A stretch of 64,000 bases of DNA from Segetibacter sp. 3557_3 (GTDB taxonomy: Bacteria > Bacteroidota > Bacteroidia > Chitinophagales > Chitinophagaceae): positions 620,001 through 684,000 of the forward strand of contig NZ_SMSK01000001.1 in assembly GCF_004354985.1 (NCBI RefSeq), written 5' to 3'. The notes beneath the pieces are model-generated. The model was not told the origin of the DNA, did not search any database, and worked only from the letters and a program-made list of their open reading frames with translations. A program made the position numbers and the translations under genes. This document shows positions 35,532 through 44,234 of this stretch, piece after piece; the stretch's first letter is position 1, and each line of letters opens with the position of its first letter.

Positions 35532-36401
35532 ATGCTAAAAGCCCTACTCAATACTGTTTTCGCAATTAATCTTGCTATACTCTGCAACTTCTCGCCCGTG
35601 CAGTCACAAGCTCAGTCGCTCTTATGGGAAGTTAGTGGCAAAGGCCTTCAACAGCCATCATATCTCTTTGGAACTATGCACATCATGTGTAAGGCTGATT
35701 TAACGGTTCCCGATGTCGTTCGCCAAAAAGTAACAGCCGCTAAACAAGTCATAATGGAAATTGATCTCGATGACCCGGGCATGATGAAGGATATGATGAC
35801 CGGCATGCTTATGAAGGACAGCTCACTGGACCAGTTTATGAGCGCCGGAACTTTCGATAGTGTATCTACAATTTTCCAGAAAAGTGCAGGTTTACCATTA
35901 CAGATGATGAAAAAAGTAAAGCCAATATTATTGCTTCCAATGATCTATCCTTCGATAATGCAATGTCAACCGGAAGGATGGGAAAAGGTGTTCCAGGAGC
36001 TTGCGACCGAACAAAACAAAGAAATAAAGGGTCTTGAAACCATCCTGGAACAAATGAAAGTCATCGAAAGTATTCCTCATGCCGAACAGGTTCAAATGTT
36101 TACCAGCTCCCTGTTTAACCTCGATAGTTTAAAGACCGAATTAAATAAGCTTATAGCAGTTTACAAAACAAAAGACATCAACAAAGTTTATGAGCTTACG
36201 ACAAGCTCGAAAGACTTTGATATGTATGAGAGCCAGATGCTCACCACCAGGAATATAAAGTGGATCCCGGTTATGGTTAAAGAAGCAACAGCAATGCCTA
36301 CGTTTTTTGCATTTGGAGCAGCACATATGGGTGGGAAAACAGGGGTGATCGAATTATTGCGCAAACAAGGATTCACGGTTAAACCAATCAATTATAATTA
36401 A
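35532..36401 (+). CDS. TraB/GumN family protein
   Basis: 289 residues from the ATG at 35532 (a TTG two codons earlier is less likely), with a signal peptide (cleavage near SQAQS). The family marks are SYLFGTMHIMCK near residue 40, VIMEIDLDDP and, near the end, FFAFGAAHMGGKTGVIELLRKQGF (in segments), with the paired GTMH and GAAHM motifs thought to form a metal-dependent active site related to Tiki proteases. A periplasmic or secreted protease-like role is inferred. Its stop lies 13 bases from that of the convergent NTF2-like gene. Confidence 0.92.
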   Translation: MLKALLNTVFAINLAILCNFSPVQSQAQSLLWEVSGKGLQQPSYLFGTMHIMCKADLTVPDVVRQKVTAAKQVIMEIDLDDPGMMKDMMTGMLMKDSSLDQFMSAGTFDSVSTIFQKSAGLPLQMMKKVKPILLLPMIYPSIMQCQPEGWEKVFQELATEQNKEIKGLETILEQMKVIESIPHAEQVQMFTSSLFNLDSLKTELNKLIAVYKTKDINKVYELTTSSKDFDMYESQMLTTRNIKWIPVMVKEATAMPTFFAFGAAHMGGKTGVIELLRKQGFTVKPINYN

Positions 36402-36414
36402 TGCCGGACCAGTT

Positions 36415-36870
36415 CTATTTACACCCCGTTTTGCGGCGGGTATCAATCAGGTAGTGAATCTTCCATCCGCCTTGCGTACGTACCAGCTGAAATGAATTCA
36501 CTCCACAATGACTGAATTTACCGGCATAGTAGAATTCGTAAGGGGTCCACACCGAAGCAAGGTCGCCATCTACCTGAACCGAGCTAAAAGTTATCCGTTC
36601 ATCAGCCGAGTCCTTCGGCAGTTTCCCGATCTGTTCAGCAAACCTGCTTATGGCCACACTTTTTACTTCCGGCTCCCCTGTCAGTTTATTTGCACCTATT
36701 GTTTGAAGCATTCCACTGTCGGTAAAACAAGCCCGTAATCGCTGTCCATCACTGGTTTTCATGGCGGTAAATAGCGATGTTACTGCAGCCTTCACAGAGT
36801 CAGCTGCACTTTGAGCACCTGTTTTTTGAGCTGCAATAAGCATTACGAATAATACGAAAACACGGTACAT
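36415..36870 (-). CDS. Secreted NTF2-like (DUF4440-type) protein
   Basis: 151 residues from the ATG at 36870, which opens a signal peptide (MYRVFVLFVMLIAAQKTGAQ). The body has the cone-shaped NTF2-like pattern: an N-terminal helix pair (SLFTAMKTSDGQRLRACF), then sheet strands including DGDLASVWTPYEFYYAGK, HCGVNSFQLVRTQGGWKIHYLIDTRR. The ending GWKIHYLIDTRR is the family hallmark. Such proteins bind small ligands or act as isomerase-like enzymes; no catalytic set can be assigned. It is convergent with the TraB gene. Confidence 0.85.
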   Translation of the reverse strand: MYRVFVLFVMLIAAQKTGAQSAADSVKAAVTSLFTAMKTSDGQRLRACFTDSGMLQTIGANKLTGEPEVKSVAISRFAEQIGKLPKDSADERITFSSVQVDGDLASVWTPYEFYYAGKFSHCGVNSFQLVRTQGGWKIHYLIDTRRKTGCK

Positions 36871-36977
36871 GTTTTTAAATTTTTCAGGTAAACAAAAAGC
36901 TGCCCCGCCAAACGGGACAGCCACTATTTTTAATTCAAACTTTGCCTATGTAACAATGCTATATATGGCGAAACAGC

Positions 36978-38375
36978 TTATAGGTAACCAAGTATTTTCA
37001 ACATACTTTGTGCAGATTGCTCCTTTGCATAAACCCAGTCGATCAACTTTCCGTTTTTATCATGCCCTACAATAATGTGTTTCGGACTTGGGATCATGCA
37101 GTGCTTTATCCCTCCGTATCCACTTATCTGGTCCTGGTAGGCCCCTGTGTGAAAAAAGCCAACATATAACGGCTCGCCCGAGGAAATCTTAGGCAGAAAC
37201 ACTTCGTTAATATGCTCCTCACTATCGTAATAGTCATGGCTATCGCAGGTAATCCCCCCGAGAACCACCCGGTGATATTCCTGGTTCCATTTATTGATAG
37301 GTAACATCAGGAATTTTTCGCCTATACCCCATGTGTCGGGCAACGTGGTAATAAAAGACGAATCAATCATGTACCAGTTTTCACGGTCGTTTTGTACTTT
37401 CTGACCTATCACACTGTAAATATGCGCCATGCTTTCCCCTACGGTATAACTACCGAATTCAGTAAAGATGTGTGGCATAGGCACCTTGGCATTTTTACAG
37501 GCTTTTTTAATATTACCAACGATCTCATTAATCATAAACTGGTAATCATAATCAAACCCAAGCGAATGTTTGATTGGGAACCCCCCACCGATATTGATGC
37601 TGTCTAACTCGGGGCAAATCTTCTTAAGCTGGCAATAAAGGTTAATGACCTTGTTGAGCTCACTCCAATAATAGATATCGTCTTTAATACCTTTATTCAA
37701 AAAGATGTGGAGCATTTTTAGTTGAAACTTGTGCTCGTAACCTTCAATATGGTCAACGTAAAATTCAAGGATGTCTTTTGCGCGCATACCCAACCGCGAA
37801 GTATAAAACGGGAATGTTGGCTCTTCTTCTGCCGCAACACGAATACCAAGCTTAAAGGGTGTCTTTACAGTCTTCTTGTAAGCCTCAATCTCCTCAGCAT
37901 TATCTAACACAGGAATAACATTTTTAAAGCCGCTGTTAAGCAGGCTTACAATTCTTCTCGTGTACGACTTCTGTTTATAACCGTTACAAATGATGTAGGT
38001 GTCCTTCGTCACCTTCTTCCGCGCATAAAGCCGTTTTATAATCTCAATATCGTAGGCATAGGAAGTCTCGAGGTGAATATTATTCTTGAGCGCTTCTTCC
38101 ACCACAAATGAAAAGTGAGAACTTTTGGTGCAGTAACAATAATGGTAGTCCCCTTCGTATTTGTGCTTCTTAAAAGCGTTAGCAAACATCTGCTTGGCTT
38201 TGTTAATCTGCATCCCTATTTTCGGCAGATAACTAAGCTTAAGCGGGGTTCCGTACTTATCAATAAGAGCTTTAAGGTCAAGGTTGTTGTATTGCAGGTA
38301 TTCGTTCTCTAAATGAAAACCCTCCTGTGGAAAGTGGAAGGTTTGCTTCACCAGGTCGGTGTAAGAATTATTCAT
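36978..38375 (-). CDS. speA: Biosynthetic arginine decarboxylase, short Bacteroidota form
   Basis: 465 residues of a PLP-dependent fold-III decarboxylase. The PLP lysine is in CYCTKSSHFSFVVEEAL, the glycine-rich phosphate loop is SINIGGGFPI, and GITCDSHDYY supplies a substrate-site Cys and Asp, with the closing GAYQDQISGYGG. Arginine to agmatine is the first step of the agmatine route to polyamines. It lacks the long C-terminal extension of E. coli SpeA (about 650 residues). Substrate choice between arginine and another basic amino acid is from family likeness. Its promoter overlaps the rplT terminator region. Confidence 0.88.
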   Translation of the reverse strand: MNNSYTDLVKQTFHFPQEGFHLENEYLQYNNLDLKALIDKYGTPLKLSYLPKIGMQINKAKQMFANAFKKHKYEGDYHYCYCTKSSHFSFVVEEALKNNIHLETSYAYDIEIIKRLYARKKVTKDTYIICNGYKQKSYTRRIVSLLNSGFKNVIPVLDNAEEIEAYKKTVKTPFKLGIRVAAEEEPTFPFYTSRLGMRAKDILEFYVDHIEGYEHKFQLKMLHIFLNKGIKDDIYYWSELNKVINLYCQLKKICPELDSINIGGGFPIKHSLGFDYDYQFMINEIVGNIKKACKNAKVPMPHIFTEFGSYTVGESMAHIYSVIGQKVQNDRENWYMIDSSFITTLPDTWGIGEKFLMLPINKWNQEYHRVVLGGITCDSHDYYDSEEHINEVFLPKISSGEPLYVGFFHTGAYQDQISGYGGIKHCMIPSPKHIIVGHDKNGKLIDWVYAKEQSAQSMLKILGYL

Positions 38376-38419
38376 TCGTATGGGTCAGTATTAAATTTTA
38401 AGTAGGTCCGGTTAAATAC

Positions 38420-38453
38420 CAAAATTAGATGATTGAATAATATAAAAAACAAA
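38420..38453 (-). promoter_or_regulatory. Candidate promoter of the arginine decarboxylase gene
   Basis: Minus strand: TTTG (38453-38450), 22-base spacer, TAATTTTG (38427-38420), a full match to the Bacteroidota consensus, 45 bases before the start codon. Confidence 0.65.
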
Positions 38454-38480
38454 AAAACCGGGAAGTGATTACTCCCGGTT
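38449..38480 (-). terminator. Terminator of the rpmI-rplT operon
   Basis: 8-bp stem (38456-38463 with 38473-38480), extended inside by a short AGT/ACT pairing, followed on the minus strand by a T-tract. It shares bases with the speA promoter. Confidence 0.87.
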
Positions 38481-38501
38481 ATTACCATAAGTTTGGTAGC
38501 A

Positions 38502-38846
38502 TTACTTCACCGAAGCAATCAGCGCTTTAAACGACTCGGGCTCATTCATAGCAAGATCAGCAAGTACCTTACGATTAAGGTCAACACCTTTTACGCTTAA
38601 GGCGTTAATAAATTGACTATAGGTTAACCCTTCTTCCCGTACTGCTGCGTTTATACGTGCGATCCACAAAGTGCGGTACTCACGTTTTTTAAGCTTACGA
38701 CCAACATAGCTGTAGGTCATACCCTTTTCAACAATATTTTTAGCTACTGTATATACGTTTTTACGCTTACCGTAAAAACCTTTGGCCTGCTTAAGAATAT
38801 TCTTTCTTCTGGCCCTGGATGCTACCGCATTTTTTGAACGTGGCAT
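38502..38846 (-). CDS. rplT: 50S ribosomal protein L20
   Basis: 114 residues, complete: [53 protein letters not shown] and [13 protein letters not shown]20 is essential for early 50S assembly, and in several bacteria represses its own operon by binding a leader that mimics its 23S site. It lies 91 bases after rpmI and is the last gene of the cluster. Confidence 0.98.
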   Translation of the reverse strand: MPRSKNAVASRARRKNILKQAKGFYGKRKNVYTVAKNIVEKGMTYSYVGRKLKKREYRTLWIARINAAVREEGLTYSQFINALSVKGVDLNRKVLADLAMNEPESFKALIASVK

Positions 38847-38937
38847 GTTCTGATTTTTTTGTGGTCCGGTTTAATTTCACACTCGTGCCGGACATGATTG
38901 AATAATTACTTTCCTGGTTGCGTTTCCGCTGCTTCGA

Positions 38938-39135
38938 CTACTTTAAGCCAAGCAGGCGTTTAACAAAGTGCATGTTAGACGGGTGAACCGTACCTTTCAA
39001 CGACATTGCACGCTTGCGCTTAGTGGATTTCTTTGTTAAGATGTGGCGTTTGAAGGCTTTCTGGAAAGTAATTTCACCTGTGCCGGTAACCTTGAACCTT
39101 TTTTTTGCGCTTGAGTTTGTTTTAACTTTAGGCAT
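38938..39135 (-). CDS. rpmI: 50S ribosomal protein L35
   Basis: 65 residues, complete and typical: [34 protein letters not shown] and [10 protein letters not shown]. It is followed by rplT, as in most bacteria. Its 5' leader holds the switchable hairpins described at 39170-39235. Confidence 0.97.
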   Translation of the reverse strand: MPKVKTNSSAKKRFKVTGTGEITFQKAFKRHILTKKSTKRKRAMSLKGTVHPSNMHFVKRLLGLK

Positions 39136-39169
39136 CTTGAATAATCAATAAAGATTACACCCTGCTGGC

Positions 39170-39235
39170 GGGTCTCACGGGAGACCACTTATGGAGCCTT
39201 GTGGGTAATATACGTGTCGCAGGATCGGGAGACCC
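39170..39235 (-). promoter_or_regulatory. Possible L20-type leader or attenuator before rpmI
   Basis: In the transcript, GGGTCTC (39235-39229) and GGTCTC (39186-39181) both precede GAGACCC (39176-39170), which can pair with either but not both. The near pairing gives a 6-bp stem with a CCGT loop, 35 bases before the rpmI start; the distant one gives 7 bp around a long loop. Mutually exclusive stems before rpmI-rplT are what an autoregulatory leader would show. L20 binding here is inference. Confidence 0.5.
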
Positions 39236-39490
39236 TTACAAAACGGCTGCAAAAGTAGGGCTTTTGAAACGAACTTCCGACTGGAACAAGAATATTTATG
39301 GACCAAACAGTTGATTATCGAGGCAACATCGTTGCGTCGCACTCTTGTACATGGATATTTCTATTCAGCTTACGCCTGCAGCAGCACGTCTGCTGGTAAT
39401 GGGTTTGGTGACCTACGTTGTAATAAGTATTGACATTAGTCCTTCCACCATGACATCATTTAATCGAATTACTGGCAGCATAGTTCCCGG
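39236..39490. other. Long spacer between the yjbR-like gene and the rpmI leader
   Basis: No minus-strand gene is seen. With the leader, the spacer from the yjbR-like gene to rpmI is 355 bases, unusually long for this operon, and may contain an extra promoter. Confidence 0.45.
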
Positions 39491-39838
39491 TTACAAAATA
39501 CCCAGGTCTTTTTGCGCCTTCTTCGGCAGCTTCGAGACGATTAGCTTGTATGAAGTGGCAATGTAGTGCTCCCACTCCTGGTTGGAAAGGGCGGTGGGAC
39601 TTTTAACATGTACCCATTTATTTTTTGCAAGGTAAGGTGCAGGTGTAATGTTTTCCCGTTCAATAAGCTGCTGAAAATCTTCGTCGGTGCATTTGAAAGA
39701 AACGCCAAATGAACCTTCGAGTCCCGTAACACAATACATTTTAGCTGCGATGGTAAAACAAAGGTCCGCACCCCACTTGATATCTTCCAGGGTTTGGGGC
39801 AGCGACAAACAATATTTCCTGATTTCTTCAATATCCAT
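39491..39838 (-). CDS. MmcQ/YjbR family protein inside the infC-rpmI interval
   Basis: 115 residues, one MmcQ/YjbR domain: MDIEEIRKYCLSLPQTLEDIKWGADLCF, then CTDEDFQQLIERENITPAPYLAKNKWVHV (in segments) and the end YKLIVSKLPKKAQKD. The fold is a double-wing, sometimes described as DNA-binding, but its cellular role is not settled. It lies 98 bases after infC on the same strand and 355 before rpmI, so it interrupts the standard infC-rpmI-rplT order. Confidence 0.92.
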   Translation of the reverse strand: MDIEEIRKYCLSLPQTLEDIKWGADLCFTIAAKMYCVTGLEGSFGVSFKCTDEDFQQLIERENITPAPYLAKNKWVHVKSPTALSNQEWEHYIATSYKLIVSKLPKKAQKDLGIL

Positions 39839-39936
39839 AAAAAAAGCAGTGGATAACCACTGCCTGTATGTAAACTTTTGAAATATTAGATCCGGTAATT
39901 GTAGAATTGGAATTCATACCGGGTGATTGTAAGCTG

Positions 39937-40524
39937 TTAAGAGGCTTGCTTTCCTGCTTTCTTCTGGCCCTTTGGCGCAAAAATAACCAACATCCTCTTG
40001 CCTTCCATCTTGGGCATTCCTTCAAGTACGCCTACTTCTGCCAGGCGCTCTGCAAATTTGAGCAGCAAAAGCTCCCCACGATCCTTAAACATAATTGCCC
40101 TTCCCTTAAACTGAACATAAGCCTTTACTTTGTTCCCGTCTTTCAAGAACTTCTCAGCATGCTTACACTTAAAATCAAAGTCGTGATCGTCAGTAGAAGG
40201 TGTAAATCGAATTTCTTTTACCTCACTTTGCTTTGCATTTGCCTTCATCTCTTTTTCCTTACGCTTTTTCTCGTAAAGAAATTTCTTATAATCGATGATG
40301 CGGCAAACTGGTGGAGCAGCGTTTGGTGATATCTCAACCAGGTCGAGGCCTTGTGCCTCGGCCATTGCTAATGCTTTTTCTGTCGGATAGACACCTGGTT
40401 CTATCCCCTCGCCTACTAATCTCACCTCAGGAATCCTGATCATCCTGTTGGTGCGGTGTTCCTGTGGTATCTCTCTTCTAAAATTGGGGTTACGCCCCCT
40501 AAAAAAACCCGGGTTTACTGCCAT
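39937..40524 (-). CDS. infC: Translation initiation factor IF-3
   Basis: 195 residues, both domains present. The N-domain has RIPEVRLVGEGIEPGVYPTEKAL and DLVEISPNAAPPVCRIIDYKKFLYE (in segments), and the C-domain KEIRFTPSTDDHDFDFK, FLKDGNKVKAYVQFKGRA and EGMPKMEGKRMLVIFAP. IF-3 keeps 30S subunits free and checks the start codon. The gene uses an ordinary ATG, not the rare ATT/ATC start of E. coli infC. A basic N-terminal extension (NPGFFRGRNPNFRREIP) precedes the usual start, and a Lys/Gly tail ends the protein. Lies 71 bases after thrS. Confidence 0.97.
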   Translation of the reverse strand: MAVNPGFFRGRNPNFRREIPQEHRTNRMIRIPEVRLVGEGIEPGVYPTEKALAMAEAQGLDLVEISPNAAPPVCRIIDYKKFLYEKKRKEKEMKANAKQSEVKEIRFTPSTDDHDFDFKCKHAEKFLKDGNKVKAYVQFKGRAIMFKDRGELLLLKFAERLAEVGVLEGMPKMEGKRMLVIFAPKGQKKAGKQAS

Positions 40525-40595
40525 TAAATCTTTTTTGGTTATACTTTTTTTGGTGACTGGAAAAATTTTCCTGGGATCATTGTAAAAGTAACAAA

Positions 40596-42536
40596 TTATT
40601 CAAAAGTGCTTTTACTTTCTACTTCTTCTTTAAGGAATTCTGTTACTTCTTCAACTGACCTTGTCCCGATATCTCCTTTCGATTGTTTACGAAGCGATAT
40701 TCGTCCCTCATTCATCTCCTTTTCACCCACTACAAGCATGTAAGGTATCTTGTTCATTTCGGCTTCACGGATCTTTTTTCCGATTTTCTCATTCCGGTCA
40801 TCTACTTCAATCCGCAACTCAGATTGCTGCAATTTTTGTTGTACCTCCTTTGCATATTCAATGTACTTATCGCTGATCGGTAGCACAATCCCCTGAACAG
40901 GGGCCAACCACAACGGGAACTTACCGGCGCAGTGTTCTATCAAAACCGCAATAAAGCGTTCTAATGATCCAAATGGCGCGCGGTGGATCATTACCGGGCG
41001 GTGTTTCGCATTGTCTTCGCCGATATAAGTAAGATCAAAACGTTCAGGAAGATTATAGTCAACTTGAATTGTACCCAGCTGCCACTTTCTGCCGATGGCG
41101 TCCTTAACCATAAAGTCGAGCTTCGGACCGTAGAACGCTGCTTCACCATATTCAATAACCGTGCGTAGGCCTTTCTCGGCTGCGGACTCTATGATAGCCT
41201 GTTCGGCAATGTCCCAGTTCTCATCACTTCCAATGTACTTACTACGATCAACCTGGTCGCGAAGTGAAATCTGTGCAGTAAAATCAGCAAAGCCAAGCGA
41301 GCTGAACACGTATAGTACAAGGTCGATTACCTTTTTAAATTCATCTTTCACTTGTTCTGAACGACAAAACAGGTGTGCATCATCCTGGGTAAATCCCCGA
41401 ACCCGGGTTAAGCCGTGGAGCTCGCCGTGTTGCTCGTACCGGTAAACCGTCCCGAACTCAGCAAGGCGCAGCGGAAGATCCTTGTAACTGCGCGGAGCAG
41501 CTTTATAAATTTCGCAGTGATGAGGGCAGTTCATTGGTTTTAGAAAAAACTCCTCTCCTTCCTGCGGGGTTTTTATAGGCTGAAAACTGTCTATGCCATA
41601 TTTTTCATAGTGCCCGCTGGTGATATAAAGATTTTTATGCCCGATATGAGGGGTTACAACCGGCAGATACCCCGATGCAATTTGTGCCTTTTGAAGAAAT
41701 TGCTGGAGTCGCTCGCGCAACATAGCACCTTTAGGCAACCATAGTGGCAACCCGAGACCAACCCTTTCTGAAAAAGTAAACAACTCAAGCTCTTTACCAA
41801 TTTTACGATGGTCGCGCTTTTTTGCCTCTTCGAGCAAAACAAGGTATTCTTCAAGCTCCTTTTGGTTGGGAAATGTTACACCATAAATGCGGGTCAACAT
41901 TTTACGTTTCTCGTCGCCCCGCCAATAAGCACCGGCAATACTCGTGAGCTTTACCGCTTTTATGGCTGCAGTAGTCGGAATATGTGGCCCTCGGCAGAGA
42001 TCCGTAAAATTGCCCTGGCTATAAAAAGTTATTTCGCCATCATTCAGGCCTTCTAATAGTTCAAGCTTGTATTCGTCATCTTTCTTTGTGAAGTATTCAA
42101 CAGCTTCCGCTTTACTAACACCTCTACGCACGTATTCGCTATTTTTCTTTGCGAGTTCAGCCATTTTCGCCTCCAATGCACGCAGGTCTTCTTCTGAGAT
42201 CTGGCGATCGCCAAGATCTATATCATAATAGAACCCTTTCTCAATCGCCGGCCCAATTCCCAATTTTACACCGGGATAGATTGCTTCAAGCGCCTCGGCC
42301 ATCAGGTGAGCGGAGGAGTGCCAAAAAGTAGATTTTCCATCAGCATCGTCCCAGGTAAGCAATTTTAAGTTTGCATCCGCATCAATAGGACGTGTCAAAT
42401 CCCATACTTCGTCGTTTACTTTGGCTGCAAGTAATTTCCTGGCAAGGCCTTCACTAATAGACCTGGCAATATCCATGGCCGAAGTGCCTTGTTCATATTG
42501 TCGTACAGCGCCGTCCGGAAAGGTAACGTTGATCAT
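40596..42536 (-). CDS. thrS: Threonyl-tRNA synthetase
   Basis: 646 residues from the ATG at 42536, directly before the TGS domain ([17 protein letters not shown]); an earlier in-frame ATG adds 12 atypical residues. Order: TGS, editing domain ([16 protein letters not shown], the HxxxH motif, and the late [11 protein letters not shown]), class II catalytic core ([11 protein letters not shown] zinc site, [16 protein letters not shown] motif 2, [16 protein letters not shown] motif 3) and anticodon-binding domain ([32 protein letters not shown]). It charges tRNA-Thr and removes mischarged Ser. First gene of the thrS-infC cluster. Confidence 0.98.
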   Translation of the reverse strand: MINVTFPDGAVRQYEQGTSAMDIARSISEGLARKLLAAKVNDEVWDLTRPIDADANLKLLTWDDADGKSTFWHSSAHLMAEALEAIYPGVKLGIGPAIEKGFYYDIDLGDRQISEEDLRALEAKMAELAKKNSEYVRRGVSKAEAVEYFTKKDDEYKLELLEGLNDGEITFYSQGNFTDLCRGPHIPTTAAIKAVKLTSIAGAYWRGDEKRKMLTRIYGVTFPNQKELEEYLVLLEEAKKRDHRKIGKELELFTFSERVGLGLPLWLPKGAMLRERLQQFLQKAQIASGYLPVVTPHIGHKNLYITSGHYEKYGIDSFQPIKTPQEGEEFFLKPMNCPHHCEIYKAAPRSYKDLPLRLAEFGTVYRYEQHGELHGLTRVRGFTQDDAHLFCRSEQVKDEFKKVIDLVLYVFSSLGFADFTAQISLRDQVDRSKYIGSDENWDIAEQAIIESAAEKGLRTVIEYGEAAFYGPKLDFMVKDAIGRKWQLGTIQVDYNLPERFDLTYIGEDNAKHRPVMIHRAPFGSLERFIAVLIEHCAGKFPLWLAPVQGIVLPISDKYIEYAKEVQQKLQQSELRIEVDDRNEKIGKKIREAEMNKIPYMLVVGEKEMNEGRISLRKQSKGDIGTRSVEEVTEFLKEEVESKSTFE

Positions 42537-42569
42537 AAATAAGGGTCGCAATAAATGTTTAAAGGAGTG

Positions 42570-42577
42570 CAAAGGTA
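42570..42577 (-). promoter_or_regulatory. Candidate -7 element of thrS
   Basis: Minus strand TACCTTTG matches TAnnTTTG, 33 bases before the thrS ATG. No clear -33 element at the right spacing. Confidence 0.45.
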
Positions 42578-42714
42578 ATAAACAAATAGCGGTTGAACTG
42601 AAGAGAGAACAGCTGCCATGTTCAAACTTAATGCTCTTGTAAAACTTTTTAAAATACGCTAGTTCTTAAGATTATATTGGAGCACAAAAAGTAATGTTTC
42701 AAATCGTAAATCTT

Positions 42715-42722
42715 TACATTTG
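42715..42722 (+). promoter_or_regulatory. Candidate -7 element of the DUF151 gene
   Basis: TACATTTG, identical to the gyrA element, 32 bases before the start codon. No clear -33 TTG. Confidence 0.45.
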
Positions 42723-42754
42723 CGCATTAAAACCCTGAAGATTCAATTGCAGGT

Positions 42755-43348
42755 ATGAAGAAAATAGAACTGGAAATAGTTGCATTATCCCACAGCATTA
42801 CGCAAACGCATTCTTATGCAGTGGTTTTGGGAGAAGTGAATGGCCTGCGTCGTTTACCAATAGTAATTGGAGGCTTTGAGGCACAGGCCATCGCTGTGGC
42901 CCTTGAGCGTATGCAGCCAAGCCGTCCATTGACACACGACCTATTGAAAAACTTTATGAACGCCTTCAATGTCGAACTTCAGGAAATAATCATCAGCGAT
43001 CTCCAGGAAGGCATTTTTTATTCTAAGCTTGTTTGTATCAACGAACACGACACCGTTGAGATCGACAGTAGAACCAGCGACGCTCTGGCCCTTGCAGTGA
43101 GGTTTGGTTGCCGTATCTATACTTTCGACCACATATTGGAAAGTGCAGGGATACTCATGGATGATGCCCCTGGCAAAAAGAAGAAAGGGAGTGCAGCTAC
43201 AAGTCCTACGGTATCTGAAACCGGTAGTAAAGATGATCTTAGCGCGTTAAGTTTAGAAGAACTAAACAATCTTTTAAATGAAGTGCTTGAACAGGAAGAT
43301 TATATCCGCGCTATATCTATCAGGGATGAAATTAATAAACGTAAGTAA
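42755..43348 (+). CDS. Bifunctional nuclease-family protein (DUF151) with UVR motif
   Basis: 197 residues. The DUF151 domain (about 1-132) has LPIVIGGFEAQAIAVALE, RPLTHDLLKNFM and EIDSRTSDALALAVRFGCRIY. A Lys/Ser/Thr linker (about 140-165) leads to a UvrB/UvrC-like motif (LEELNNLLNEVLEQEDYIRAISIRDEINKR, in segments). DUF151 proteins have been described as RNases/DNases; the combination with UVR is a known Bacteroidota form. Divergent from thrS and 85 bases before ispE on the same strand, so probably cotranscribed with it. Confidence 0.93.
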   Translation: MKKIELEIVALSHSITQTHSYAVVLGEVNGLRRLPIVIGGFEAQAIAVALERMQPSRPLTHDLLKNFMNAFNVELQEIIISDLQEGIFYSKLVCINEHDTVEIDSRTSDALALAVRFGCRIYTFDHILESAGILMDDAPGKKKKGSAATSPTVSETGSKDDLSALSLEELNNLLNEVLEQEDYIRAISIRDEINKRK

Positions 43349-43433
43349 GTCTTAGTACCTCAGCATACTTTCTTTTGTCCATAGTAAACGCTACATAAGT
43401 AATTCCGGTACCTTATTAAATCCACCTCGCTGC

Positions 43434-44234
43434 TTGGTTAGTTTCCCCAATTGCAAGATCAATTTAGGACTTCATGTTGTTGCGAAACGTGCCGACGGGT
43501 ACCACGATCTTGAAAGCGTTTTTTATCCCGTTGCCCTCAACGATATCCTCGAAGTGATCCCTGCCAGTGAAATGCACTTTGTAACATCCGGCCTCCCAAT
43601 TTCAGGTTCCGTAGACAGCAACCTTTGTATAAAGGCATGGCAACTACTAAAACGTGATTATCCCTCCCTGCCATATGTAAGTGTATACTTGCATAAAGTA
43701 ATCCCCATGGGCGCAGGATTGGGTGGCGGTAGCAGTGATGGCGCCTTTATGCTTCAGCTCCTTAGTAATAACTTTGGTCTTGCGCTTTCAACTGATCAAC
43801 TGTTAAGCTATGCTTTGGAATTGGGCAGCGATTGCCCTTTTTTCATTTTGAACACTCCAGCTATGGCAACCGGGCGCGGAGAGCATTTGAGCCCTTGTCA
43901 GATTGATCTTTCGCAATTTACGATACTCATTGTTTTTCCAGGGATACACGTAAGTACAGCCAGTGCCTTTTCCAGTATACGCCCGGCACGTTCCCACAAG
44001 TCAATTATAGATATCCTGGAACAACCAATAGCAACCTGGCGAGATGAATTGAAAAACGATTTTGAGCCTTACGTTTTTTCCCGGCACCCTGAAATAGCCC
44101 TTATCAAAACAACACTCTACGATCAAGGAGCCCTATATGCATCAATGTCAGGAAGTGGAAGTGCGGTTTACGGCATTTTCGAAAAAACCCCAACCTTATC
44201 CATGCGACAAGGTTGGGAGGTGTTTGTAGTTTAG
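43434..44234 (+). CDS. ispE: 4-diphosphocytidyl-2-C-methyl-D-erythritol kinase
   Basis: 266 residues of a GHMP kinase. FPNCKINLGLHVVAKRADGYHDLESVF (in segments) is the substrate-binding N-terminus, PMGAGLGGGSSDGAFML the ATP loop, and SMSGSGSAVYGIF the third GHMP motif. It phosphorylates CDP-methylerythritol in the non-mevalonate isoprenoid pathway. The start is a TTG at 43434: no ATG or GTG precedes the conserved KINLGL in frame, and the reading is open upstream without an alternative. Its last four bases overlap the end of the convergent delta-60 gene. Confidence 0.96.
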   Translation: MVSFPNCKINLGLHVVAKRADGYHDLESVFYPVALNDILEVIPASEMHFVTSGLPISGSVDSNLCIKAWQLLKRDYPSLPYVSVYLHKVIPMGAGLGGGSSDGAFMLQLLSNNFGLALSTDQLLSYALELGSDCPFFILNTPAMATGRGEHLSPCQIDLSQFTILIVFPGIHVSTASAFSSIRPARSHKSIIDILEQPIATWRDELKNDFEPYVFSRHPEIALIKTTLYDQGALYASMSGSGSAVYGIFEKTPTLSMRQGWEVFVV

